Assembly (NCBI GenBank): GCA_964551215.1
Contig: CAZKBV010000028.1
Location: 1-20,692 of the forward strand
Source of the DNA: JAFLUQ01 sp964551215
GTDB lineage: Bacteria; Bacillota; Clostridia; UMGS1883
Direction of reading: 5' to 3'
Length of the DNA stretch: 20,692 bases
The first letter of the stretch is position 1. Each line of letters starts with the position of its first letter. Positions 1-6,210 of the stretch are shown here, piece by piece. Made by a program: the position numbers and the translations under genes. The notes beneath the pieces are model-generated. The model saw only the letters and a program-made list of their open reading frames with translations, was not told where the DNA came from and made no database searches.

Positions 1-83
1 AGCATTATGCTCACATCGGCTCCGAAAACGGCGGAAGAAAAGGCAAGAGAAAGCACAAGCGCGAGAATTAAAGCTTTTTTCAT
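1..83 (-). CDS. Secreted protein, N-terminal fragment cut by the window edge
   Basis: Only the first 27 codons are present; the gene runs off the left edge. The start ATG (complement of 81-83) follows a perfect AAGGAGG ribosome-binding site (complement of 91-97) with a 7-nt spacer. The peptide starts MKKALILALVLSLAFSSAVF and continues GADVSIM. This is a classical Sec signal peptide: two lysines, a hydrophobic core and a plausible cleavage site near VFG-A. The mature protein and its function cannot be read from this fragment. It is divergent from the CotH-like gene, with which it shares a short AT-rich intergenic region. Confidence 0.8.
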   Translation of the reverse strand, partial: MKKALILALVLSLAFSSAVFGADVSIM

Positions 84-121
84 GGTTTGTCCTCCTTTAT
101 ATTATATATAACGGTATATTT

Positions 122-150
122 ATCTTACTATAACTTTTCTTTTTTGTCAA
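122..150 (-). promoter_or_regulatory. Sigma-A type promoter for the leftward secreted-protein gene
   Basis: On the minus strand a perfect TTGACA (complement of 145-150) is followed after exactly 17 nt by TAAGAT (complement of 122-127). It would give a short AT-rich leader of about 30 nt before the AAGGAGG site of the gene at 1-83. Confidence 0.7.
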
Positions 151-157
151 TTGTCAG

Positions 158-186
158 TTGCATTTTTTTTGAAGGAAGTGTATAAT
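158..186 (+). promoter_or_regulatory. Possible promoter of the CotH/DUF1294 pair
   Basis: TATAAT at 181-186 is a consensus -10 box. The hexamer 17 nt upstream, TTGCAT (158-163), matches the -35 consensus poorly. The leader (about 193-254) is extremely A/T rich and holds two copies of AAAATAAAGAATAA (188-201 and 213-226). An alternative sigma factor or an activator is possible. Confidence 0.4.
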
Positions 187-254
187 AAAAATAAAGAATA
201 AATTAAAATATTAAAATAAAGAATAATCGCAAATCCGAAAGGAGCAAAGAAAAA

Positions 255-2474
255 ATGAAAAAGTTTTTTATAATACTTATTGCCGCGATGCTGAATGTGT
301 TCGGCGTAATGGCCGAGGAGCCGCCCGCCGCGCCGGAGCTGTCGCTGAAAAGCGGCGTATATTCCGATGCCATGTCGCTTACCATATCCGGCGAGGGAAA
401 GATTTATTACACCCTTAACGGGGACAATCCCACAAGCAAGTCAACCCTATATACCGGCCCCATAACGCTTAGCGAGGTCAAGGAATTCCCCCGATTTGTT
501 CAGGGAGTTAGGGCCGGAGAGGAGACTCCCAAGGGGATAGTGGTGAGAGCCGCCTCGGCGGACGCTATGGGAAATATGGGGCCGACAGTGACGGGAGTGT
601 ATTTTATCGGCACCGATGTAAAGGATTTCTACAAGCTTCCCATGATAAATCTTACAGTCGATACATACGACCTATGGGACGAGAGAGAAGGAATATACTC
701 AAATTACTTCTATGAACACAACGTGCCGGCGGTTTTCCAGTACATAACCGCCGACGGCGGTCTTGCCGCCGAAAGAGGGGTTGAAATTAAGGTCAGCGGC
801 CACGGCTCGCGGGATTCGGCCAAAAAATCCATGCGGGTATATTTCACAAAGGGAGATATCTCCGACGGAAAATATCTGGAGTGCGATATTATTCCGGGGA
901 CGAGAATGAATTTCAAAAATCCCGCGCCCGTAACGAAATTTGCCAAGCTTACCATGAGAATTTCAGACTGGACAAACACCAATCTCCGAGATGTTCTGGC
1001 GCAGCGGATTGCGTCGTATACCCGTGCGGACACGGCCAACAGCGTCCCCGCGGCGTTGTTCCTAAACGGCGAATTTTGGGGAGTATATGAGTGCAGGGAA
1101 CAGTACGACGAAAGATATGTGCAGTATCATTACGGAATCGACAACGACAATATAGTATTTCTTGACAGAGACTGGACTCTTCCGGCTCAGCACAGCGTCT
1201 TGCCGGATACCGGCACGTCGTATACCGATAAAATGGAATATTCCGCCGGCCCCTCCGACAATGACAAGGACGGACGCCTTGGGGAAAGCTATTACCGCGA
1301 GCAGTGGCTTTACGTGCGCTCTCTGGCGGAGGAAAAGGATATTTCCAAGGATGAGGTATACGCGGAATTTTGCGCCAATGTGGACGTGGATAACTATATT
1401 GATTTCATCATTACATATATATACTGTGCCAACGACGACTGGCCCGGCAATAATTTCAAGCTGTGGAGAGTGACCGAGGAAAATATCGACGACAATGTGT
1501 ACGGCGCCGACGGAAAGTGGCGGTTTATGGTGCACGATTTTGATATAGCGTTCGAGGACGCGCGCCATAATACCCTGTGGCTCAGCTCTATGGAAAAATT
1601 GCCGGAAACCGAAGCGCGGCATCCTGAGTTTGCCACGGCAATGCTGAAGGGACTTTTGCGCAATAAAGATTTCCGCAGCGAATTTGCTCAGCGCACTATG
1701 GCGTACCTTTCCACTGCCATGAGCGAGAAAAACATAAACGCTCTGGTAGATAAGCTGACCGAGGAAAGGTCGGTGGGCAAGGAAAGGGATTTGGTCAGAT
1801 GGAATATAGGCCGAGGCTCCGCTCAGGAGAAAATGGACGGATGGCTTTTCAGAATGAACGGTTATAGGTTCTTTGCGAAGGAACGCCCCGCGATACTTAA
1901 AGAACAGTATATACAGCTTCTCAACGGTTCGGAATATGAAGCCGGAATTAAAGGCGAGGCTAATTTTACATTCTATTGCAATGGCGGCGGCATCAGCATA
2001 AACGGAGCGGAAATTTCCCCGGAGCGTTACGCCGAAGCGGCGGAAAATTTCCAAACGGTGCAGTTCGCGGGAATCCCTGTGAAAATAACGGCCTTTGACG
2101 CCGACGGAAGGGTCGGCGCGCTTAAAATTACCCACAACGGAATCAGCGAAACCTATTACGGCACGGCGGAATTTACTCCCCAGCCGAGCGACTATGTTGT
2201 AACCGCCGATTTTACGGAGACTGTAGACGCGCCGACGGGCAGTCCGGCGGGAATAATGAGGGCGGACAGATTTTGCGAAATGAAGGTGGGAGAAAAGCTT
2301 CCGGCGGCGGTTTTTGCCTCCGACGGCAGCAGATGCGCCTGCTCCGTAATCATTATCGGAAGCTGCGTGGCGCAAAATGGCGGTATTATCACAGCGGTAA
2401 AGGAGGGAAGCGCTCTCATTCGGTTCGTCTCCGGCGGAAAAATCTTTGAAGCAAAGGTGCTTGTGACAAAATGA
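255..2474 (+). CDS. Secreted CotH-type kinase-like protein with chitobiase-C-like and Ig-like domains
   Basis: This 739-aa protein has an N-terminal signal peptide (about residues 1-20, ending GVMA-EE). Next is a chitobiase/hexosaminidase C-terminal-like beta domain (about 26-115, with the typical IYYTLNGDNPT...LYTGPI pattern). A long CotH domain (about 130-560) follows, with the family landmarks GSRDSAKKSMRVYF, LFLNGEFWGVYECREQYDE and the acidic metal-binding-like motif HDFDIAF (D428, D430). The end (about 660-739) looks like a Big2/Ig-like domain. CotH proteins of Bacillus are atypical kinases of spore-coat proteins; secreted clostridial members are common and mostly uncharacterised. The ATG is set by AAAGGAG at 238-244. 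The stop overlaps the next gene by 4 nt (ATGA), implying translational coupling. Family assignment is firm; substrate and kinase activity are unknown. Confidence 0.85.
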   Translation: MKKFFIILIAAMLNVFGVMAEEPPAAPELSLKSGVYSDAMSLTISGEGKIYYTLNGDNPTSKSTLYTGPITLSEVKEFPRFVQGVRAGEETPKGIVVRAASADAMGNMGPTVTGVYFIGTDVKDFYKLPMINLTVDTYDLWDEREGIYSNYFYEHNVPAVFQYITADGGLAAERGVEIKVSGHGSRDSAKKSMRVYFTKGDISDGKYLECDIIPGTRMNFKNPAPVTKFAKLTMRISDWTNTNLRDVLAQRIASYTRADTANSVPAALFLNGEFWGVYECREQYDERYVQYHYGIDNDNIVFLDRDWTLPAQHSVLPDTGTSYTDKMEYSAGPSDNDKDGRLGESYYREQWLYVRSLAEEKDISKDEVYAEFCANVDVDNYIDFIITYIYCANDDWPGNNFKLWRVTEENIDDNVYGADGKWRFMVHDFDIAFEDARHNTLWLSSMEKLPETEARHPEFATAMLKGLLRNKDFRSEFAQRTMAYLSTAMSEKNINALVDKLTEERSVGKERDLVRWNIGRGSAQEKMDGWLFRMNGYRFFAKERPAILKEQYIQLLNGSEYEAGIKGEANFTFYCNGGGISINGAEISPERYAEAAENFQTVQFAGIPVKITAFDADGRVGALKITHNGISETYYGTAEFTPQPSDYVVTADFTETVDAPTGSPAGIMRADRFCEMKVGEKLPAAVFASDGSRCACSVIIIGSCVAQNGGIITAVKEGSALIRFVSGGKIFEAKVLVTK

Positions 2475-2740
2475 CGGAGATTATTTTAATAATCCTTTTG
2501 ATATGGAATGTAATTGTGTTCGGACTTTACGGCATTGACAAGTATAAGGCCGTACACGGGCGGTGGCGGATATCCGAAGCGGCGCTTCTCGGGTGCGCTT
2601 TCGCTTTCGCCGCCCCGGGAGCGGCGGCGGGAATGGCCGTGTTCCGCCATAAAACCCGTAAGCTGAAATTCAAAATCGGAGTACCCTTGGCGGCGGCAGT
2701 CAATATAGCTTTGGCGGCGGCGGTTATGTATCTGAAGTGA
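2471..2740 (+). CDS. DUF1294 small membrane protein
   Basis: This 89-aa protein has two or three hydrophobic segments (about residues 3-20, 38-55 and 70-88). It carries the landmarks of the DUF1294 family: WN near residue 13, YGIDKYKA, the RISE motif after a short basic stretch (GRWRISEAALLG), and FRHKTRKLKFKIGVP. The size is normal for the family, whose function is unknown. The ATG lies inside the end of the CotH-like gene (ATGA overlap), so the two are almost certainly one operon. I see no evidence that the two proteins act together. The operon ends before the strong terminator at 2864-2905. Confidence 0.85.
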   Translation: MTEIILIILLIWNVIVFGLYGIDKYKAVHGRWRISEAALLGCAFAFAAPGAAAGMAVFRHKTRKLKFKIGVPLAAAVNIALAAAVMYLK

Positions 2741-3095
2741 TTTGACGGGGGGATATTCGCTTTGAAAATTGATTTTGAAGCTTATTTCGCGGAAAGCTTC
2801 ATGGAAAACGGCATAGCTTAATTAAATAGGACGGCGGGGAAAGCCCTAAAAAGCCGTTCGGGAGGCTGTAAAAAACAGACGCGTTTGTTTTTTACAGCCT
2901 TTTTTCCGCTTTGGGGAAAGCCTTGACGGGGCTTGGCGGATTGGCGAAAAAGCAAAAATATTTTCACGGATAAAATTTACAAAAATATTAAATTTCTTTT
3001 ACATAAATGTTCTAATTTGCAGCTATAATAAATATAATTTATCAGGGCCTCCGATAAAGAAGCCGTAAAAATGTATATTGAAAGGGCGAATACCA
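2741..3095. other. Intergenic stretch with terminator and AT-rich upstream region
   Basis: This 355-nt gap holds a possible 19-codon reading frame (2762-2821, TTG start) with no recognisable family, then the intrinsic terminator (2864-2905). An A/T-rich segment (2950-3060) contains two TATAAT-like boxes (3024-3029 and 3033-3038). These probably belong to the promoter of the G5-M23 gene, but neither has a convincing -35 box at 16-18 nt. TTTACA at 2998-3003 is 20 nt from the first box. Nothing else is recognised. Confidence 0.5.
2864..2905 (+). terminator. Intrinsic terminator of the CotH/DUF1294 operon
   Basis: A perfect 14-bp stem, GGCTGTAAAAAACA (2864-2877) with TGTTTTTTACAGCC (2886-2899), has an 8-nt loop and is followed by six T (2900-2905). 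The left arm is A-rich and would also give a short U-run in the reverse direction, so it could act on both strands. Confidence 0.9.
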
Positions 3096-4421
3096 ATGCA
3101 AATCGAGAATACGCAAGCATATATAATTTCCGGCGGCACTCAGCCGACGGGCGGTGAAATTGCCAAGGAAAAGCCAAAGAACGGAAAAAAGAAAAAAATC
3201 CGTAAAACCGTGAAATCCAAAAAGTTCGGATTTGCGCTCCCCATACCGAGACGCTTCGGAAGGGATATGCGAATTCTGTGGAAAACCGGAAGAAAGAAAA
3301 TAATATGCACCTGCGCGGCGCTGGCAGCTTCCGTAACGGGCTTCTCCGTTTTGGCGTCCTACTGTACAATAGGGGTAAACTATTACTGCAACGACAATCT
3401 TATATGCACAGTCGCGGCGTCCGATGACGCGGCGGCAATAATAGGCAGCGCCTTAAAGAAGGCCGATATGCTGGGAGCCGACAGACCGGAAATAGAAACC
3501 TCCGCGAAGATTGCCCTTAAAAGCAGTCTTGTGGAAGGGGACGAGGCGGTGGAATCTATACTTTCCGCCGCGCCGGGGCTAACAAGGGGGTACATTGTAT
3601 CCGTGAACGGGACAGATCTTTTCGTGACGGAAAGCAGAGAAACGGTGGATTCCGCGCTCAACGAATATCTGGAACAGTACAAAATAAACGATACCGCCGA
3701 GCTTTCTTCGGATATAGAAATACGGGAAAAAATTGTGCGCAAGGAGGATATAACGCCCACCGATTATATTCCCGCGCTGCTTAACGAAGGAAACGTTCTT
3801 ACGGTCATGAATACGGTGGATCTTACGGAGCAGCAGACCATCGCCCATGAAACGCGGGAAATTCCCGATGAAAATATGTATGTTGGAGAAAGCGTTGTGG
3901 AAACTCCCGGGGCGGACGGGGCGTCGGTTATGGTTGATAGGCAGGTTTACAGCAACGGGGAGCTGCTTTCTTCGGCCATAATCAGCAGTGAAATTATTAC
4001 CGAGCCGGTAACGGAGGTTGTGCGAGTCGGCACAAAGCAAAAAAACGCCCTTGAAGAGGGCCTGAGCTATCCCGTGACGGCACAGCTCAGCAGCGGCTTC
4101 GGCTCGCGCTGGGGCCGTCAGCATCGTGGAATAGATCTTGCGGTGGCCATGAATACTCCCGTTAAGGCGGCGGCCTACGGCACGGTAATTACAGCCGAGG
4201 CGAGAAGCGGCTACGGCAATTTTGTCCAAATTGACCACGGCTATGGCATTGTCACCAGCTACGCCCACCTTAATTCCATTGATGTTTCCGTAGGGCAGAC
4301 AGTCAGCCGAGGGGATATAATCGCTCACAGCGGAAATACCGGCAATTCCACAGGGCCGCACCTTCATTTTGAGGTGATAAAGGACGGGGAATATCTTGAC
4401 CCGCTGACCTGCTTAAAATAA
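3096..4421 (+). CDS. Membrane-anchored G5-M23 peptidoglycan metallopeptidase
   Basis: The protein is 441 aa. An N-terminal cytosolic segment rich in Lys/Arg precedes one transmembrane helix (about residues 69-90). An extracytoplasmic region of unknown fold (95-235) leads to a G5 domain (about 238-313) and a C-terminal M23/LytM zinc peptidase (about 320-441). By comparison with LytM, the zinc ligands are H343 and D347 (HRGID) and H424 (HLHFE), and the catalytic histidines are H391 (SYAHLN) and H422. All are present, so the enzyme should be active. It would cut peptide cross-links in the cell wall; G5 domains are thought to bind N-acetylglucosamine polymers or proteins. I chose the ATG at 3096 because GAAAGGG lies 9 nt upstream. 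A TTG codon at 3078 is in frame but has no ribosome-binding site. The architecture recalls clostridial wall-remodelling and sporulation peptidases, but the process cannot be fixed. Confidence 0.9.
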   Translation: MQIENTQAYIISGGTQPTGGEIAKEKPKNGKKKKIRKTVKSKKFGFALPIPRRFGRDMRILWKTGRKKIICTCAALAASVTGFSVLASYCTIGVNYYCNDNLICTVAASDDAAAIIGSALKKADMLGADRPEIETSAKIALKSSLVEGDEAVESILSAAPGLTRGYIVSVNGTDLFVTESRETVDSALNEYLEQYKINDTAELSSDIEIREKIVRKEDITPTDYIPALLNEGNVLTVMNTVDLTEQQTIAHETREIPDENMYVGESVVETPGADGASVMVDRQVYSNGELLSSAIISSEIITEPVTEVVRVGTKQKNALEEGLSYPVTAQLSSGFGSRWGRQHRGIDLAVAMNTPVKAAAYGTVITAEARSGYGNFVQIDHGYGIVTSYAHLNSIDVSVGQTVSRGDIIAHSGNTGNSTGPHLHFEVIKDGEYLDPLTCLK

Positions 4422-4462
4422 TGCGGGCGGGAGGAGCCGGACAAAATAATTGACCTTATCTA

Positions 4463-4491
4463 TTGACATTTTAAAATCGCGGTGATATAAT
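4463..4491 (+). promoter_or_regulatory. Consensus promoter of tRNA-Arg
   Basis: TTGACA (4463-4468) and TATAAT (4486-4491) are both perfect and are separated by 17 nt. The predicted start near 4498 lies about 5 nt before the tRNA, as expected for a strongly expressed stable RNA. Confidence 0.9.
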
Positions 4492-4502
4492 ACTGACAGT
4501 AT

Positions 4503-4579
4503 GCATCCGTAGCTCAGCTGGATAGAGTGTCAGACTCCGACTCTGAAGGCCGTGCGTTCGAATCGCATCGGATGCACCA
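4503..4579 (+). tRNA. tRNA-Arg (anticodon CCG), CCA encoded
   Basis: A complete cloverleaf of 77 nt can be drawn. The acceptor stem GCATCCG pairs with CGGATGC and the D stem GCTC pairs with GAGT. The anticodon stem TCAGA/TCTGA carries loop CTCCGAC, so the anticodon is CCG (reads CGG, Arg). The variable loop is AGGCC. The T stem GTGCG/CGCAT has the loop TTCGAAT. Discriminator A and the CCA tail are in the DNA. It has its own promoter and terminator and is a single tRNA gene. Confidence 0.97.
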
Positions 4580-4582
4580 AAG

Positions 4583-4624
4583 AGCAAGGGAGCCGTCGTA
4601 TTTTCGGCGGCTTCTCTGCTTTTT
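4583..4624 (+). terminator. Intrinsic terminator after tRNA-Arg
   Basis: A long hairpin pairs 4583-4598 (AGCAAGGGAGCCGTCG) with 4605-4620 (CGGCGGCTTCTCTGCT). It has three G-T wobbles and one mismatch, a 6-nt loop, and then a T-run (4620-4624). Confidence 0.85.
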
Positions 4625-4664
4625 GCATATATTTTTTGCGCAAATTGCATATATTTTGTGCAAA
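4623..4664 (+). repeat. Tandem 22/20-nt direct repeat upstream of the riboswitch promoter
   Basis: Unit 1 (4623-4644) and unit 2 (4645-4664) both start TTGCATATATTTT and end in a near-identical palindromic box: TTTGCGCAAA in unit 1, TTTGTGCAAA in unit 2. They sit end to end, 18 nt upstream of the -35 box at 4683. They could be binding sites for a regulator, but the region is AT-rich and no known operator is recognised. Confidence 0.6.
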
Positions 4665-4682
4665 TTTTTTTACAGAAAACAG

Positions 4683-4710
4683 TTGACAAATAAAAAAATT
4701 ATGATATAAT
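4683..4710 (+). promoter_or_regulatory. Promoter of the c-di-GMP riboswitch transcript
   Basis: TTGACA (4683-4688) and TATAAT (4705-4710) are both consensus, with a 16-nt spacer. The predicted start near 4717 lies just before the riboswitch aptamer. Confidence 0.85.
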
Positions 4711-4727
4711 AACAGTATGTAGTGGAT

Positions 4728-4816
4728 AAAAAAGGCAAACCAAGTGAAAGCTTGGGACGCAAAGCCAGGGTCTAATCTGATGGGCGAGTTCTTGCAGAAT
4801 GACCGGCCGGCTGCAA
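4728..4816 (+). promoter_or_regulatory. Cyclic di-GMP-I (GEMM) riboswitch
   Basis: The conserved core of the GEMM/c-di-GMP-I aptamer is clear: GGCAAACC (4734-4741), a hairpin capped by GAAA (CCAAGT-GAAA-GCTTGG), then GGGACGCAAAGCC, then GGGTCTAA. The closing part (TGCAG...CTGCA, about 4790-4815) is longer than usual and contains CCGGCCGG. The base corresponding to G20 of the Vibrio Vc2 aptamer appears to be G (4734), which points to c-di-GMP rather than 3',3'-cGAMP. I see no intrinsic terminator before the start codon. Instead GGCCG (4805-4809), in the 3' part of the aptamer, can pair with CGGCC (4835-4839) just after the ribosome-binding site. Translational control is therefore plausible, but whether ligand turns the gene on or off is not decided by the sequence. 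Confidence 0.88.
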
Positions 4817-4842
4817 ATATAAAAAATAAGGAGGCGGCCACT

Positions 4843-5868
4843 ATGAAAAAGATAATCAGTATGGCAACGGTAGTCGCAATGCTCCTTTCGGTGGGAGTAA
4901 CAAATGTTTTTGCGGCAACCGTCAATGACACAAAGGTTAAGTTTTATGTTCAAATTTCCGGTGTAGAGCTTGACAGCAACGGAAATGTGTCTTCCCGCCC
5001 AAAGTCCGAATTTACCGGAGTTCTCGGAACGGGTACTCTTGCTGAGCGGCAGGATTCGAAGCTTACGGTTACGGCGACCAAGGATGACGGAGATGCGGAG
5101 ATTCGCAAGTATCTCGCTTCCGTTCCCGATGAAGATGCAATGTTCGACGTCATAAGAAAAACATATGAAGCGAGTGACGCGGTTATTAAGGACAATACCG
5201 GCTCCGTAATTAAATGGGGTAAGTTCTCGTCTCAGAATTACCGTATTCACTGGTATGTTCTTAAGTATGAAACAGGCGACAACTGGCATGTTGACGGTAT
5301 TCTTGTTGACCGTGCCACGGATGAGGTTATTTCCATTATAGAACCCGACCCCGAGCCTTCCGCCAATGACGCGGCTGTCTGCGTTAAGTATGATGTTAAC
5401 GCGGGAAAGTTTACTCCCGGCGTCATGGATATAGAGGAGTTGCGTCCTCATAACGACCGCTCCGGCGACAATGACAACGAGGTGCTTGCGGGCTTCGATG
5501 ATGTTTGGTACACCGTTCTTAAGAAGGATAGCTTCAAAACCAAGGAAAAGGAAATTCCCCAGCGTCTTATGGACGCCGCGGAGGCTGTCGCGGATTTGGC
5601 AGGGGCGCGTCTTGGCGAGCTTGACAGCTTGTTGCAGGAGGAGTATGGCCGAATCGACTCTCAGGCGTGGAAGGAAGAATATGTAAACAGAGCGGGTAAG
5701 TCCACTCTTTATGTAACTCCCTTCATTAACTCCGAATTGGCTAACTTCGATGTTGACCGCGATGAGTATATTTGGCTTGCGGTAGGCGACAGGAGAGGCA
5801 ACATTCAGTACGTTTACGTTATGGACCGTGAAATGGCCGGTATAGAAAATCTTTTTGAAGAAGAGTAA
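4843..5868 (+). CDS. Secreted protein of unknown function under a c-di-GMP riboswitch
   Basis: This 341-aa protein starts MKKIISMATVVAMLLSVGV and has a signal peptide with likely cleavage after NVFA (about residue 25). The ATG at 4843 has a perfect AAGGAGG (4828-4834) 8 nt upstream. An in-frame GTG at 4744 lies inside the riboswitch and is not the start. After the signal peptide there is a mostly beta-rich region (about 26-170), with a segment reading IHWYVLKYETGDNWHVDG. A second acidic region (about 180-341) contains one helical stretch (QRLMDAAEAVADLAGARLGE) and ends IENLFEEE. There is no transmembrane anchor, SLH, LPXTG or dockerin motif. I do not recognise the family. In other Firmicutes, c-di-GMP-I riboswitches often control surface adhesins, secreted proteins and motility, so a lifestyle-switch role is plausible. 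Promoter and terminator flank this gene alone. Confidence 0.9.
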   Translation: MKKIISMATVVAMLLSVGVTNVFAATVNDTKVKFYVQISGVELDSNGNVSSRPKSEFTGVLGTGTLAERQDSKLTVTATKDDGDAEIRKYLASVPDEDAMFDVIRKTYEASDAVIKDNTGSVIKWGKFSSQNYRIHWYVLKYETGDNWHVDGILVDRATDEVISIIEPDPEPSANDAAVCVKYDVNAGKFTPGVMDIEELRPHNDRSGDNDNEVLAGFDDVWYTVLKKDSFKTKEKEIPQRLMDAAEAVADLAGARLGELDSLLQEEYGRIDSQAWKEEYVNRAGKSTLYVTPFINSELANFDVDRDEYIWLAVGDRRGNIQYVYVMDREMAGIENLFEEE

Positions 5869-5910
5869 AAATCGGGCAGTAAAAATCGGTACAAAATCAA
5901 ATGATTATTA

Positions 5911-5943
5911 CAAGCGGCGGCTTTTAGGCTGCCGCTTGTTTTT
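5911..5943 (+). terminator. Intrinsic terminator of the c-di-GMP-controlled gene
   Basis: CAAGCGGC (5911-5918) pairs perfectly with GCCGCTTG (5931-5938). Three further pairs extend the stem inward, with the loop TTTTAG. Five T follow (5939-5943). Confidence 0.9.
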
Positions 5944-5980
5944 GCGTTTCGGCGTAGGCTCCGTTCTCCCGCCGAAACGC
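5944..5980. repeat. Perfect 10-bp inverted repeat
   Basis: GCGTTTCGGC (5944-5953) and GCCGAAACGC (5971-5980) flank a 17-nt spacer. It starts immediately after the T-run of the terminator at 5911-5943. Neither strand has a U-run after it, so it is not an ordinary terminator. Confidence 0.75.
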
Positions 5981-5981
5981 C

Positions 5982-6006
5982 CAATAAGGGTCTAAAGCCC
6001 TTATTG
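5982..6006. repeat. Perfect 9-bp inverted repeat
   Basis: CAATAAGGG (5982-5990) and CCCTTATTG (5998-6006) flank a 7-nt loop. It is one nucleotide from the preceding inverted repeat, and no T-run follows it. Confidence 0.75.
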
Positions 6007-6042
6007 AAGCGCGATAACCGAAAATACGGAAAAATAATACCC

Positions 6043-6083
6043 ATGTCAAAAAACTTGACATTGTATATCGGCGGTGCTACAAT
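6043..6083 (+). promoter_or_regulatory. Promoter of the RNase M5-like gene with a palindrome over the -35 box
   Basis: TTGACA (6055-6060) and TACAAT (6078-6083) are spaced 17 nt. TGC directly before the -10 box gives an extended -10. The -35 box is the right arm of a perfect palindrome, ATGTCAA-AAAAC-TTGACAT (6043-6061). A dimeric repressor bound there would block RNA polymerase. Promoter: strong evidence; operator: inference. Confidence 0.75.
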
Positions 6084-6160
6084 TGTAATGTGAAAGCCAA
6101 ATAAGGCGTCAAAATAATGTGTTTAAAGTACAGTAAAAATCAAACAAGAAAGGAAAAGCG

Positions 6161-6197
6161 ATATAATTTCCCGTTTTTAAGATAAAGGAAATTATAT
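6161..6197 (+). promoter_or_regulatory. 11-bp inverted repeat just before the start of the RNase M5-like gene
   Basis: ATATAATTTCC (6161-6171) and GGAAATTATAT (6187-6197) form a perfect hairpin with a 15-nt loop in the mRNA leader. The purine-rich AAAGGA (6184-6189), a possible ribosome-binding site, straddles the loop and right arm, so folding could limit translation. Confidence 0.6.
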
Positions 6198-6210
6198 TAC
6201 GGTGGAATTT

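Larger units (their letters stand above)
5869..6210. other. Structured intergenic region before the RNase M5-like gene
   Basis: This 342-nt stretch holds a terminator (5911-5943) and two further inverted repeats (5944-5980 and 5982-6006). A palindrome-covered promoter (6043-6083) follows. The roughly 120-nt leader ends in an 11-bp inverted repeat (6161-6197) next to the start codon. No open reading frame with a credible ribosome-binding site is visible. Confidence 0.6.

Noticed and set aside
1062..2375. Long minus-strand frame (437 codons) opposite the CotH-like gene
   Set aside because: No ribosome-binding site, no family resemblance, and a low-complexity, Arg/His-rich composition typical of an antisense shadow; the plus-strand frame has clear domains.
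2762..2821. A 19-codon TTG-started frame (KIDFEAYFAESFMENGIA), perhaps a remnant of an rsmG-like start
   Set aside because: It is too short to assign, the resemblance is only by eye, and TTG with a GGGGGG-like site is weak. Kept only as a note.
4744..4842. GTG start at 4744 extending the secreted protein by 33 residues
   Set aside because: It lies inside the c-di-GMP aptamer, has no ribosome-binding site, and would bury the clear signal peptide starting at 4843.
4471..4931. Reading frames across the tRNA-Arg gene on both strands
   Set aside because: They are translations of the tRNA, its terminator and the riboswitch. The minus-strand peptide with DAIRTHGLQSRSLTLYPAE is a well-known spurious product of tRNA genes.
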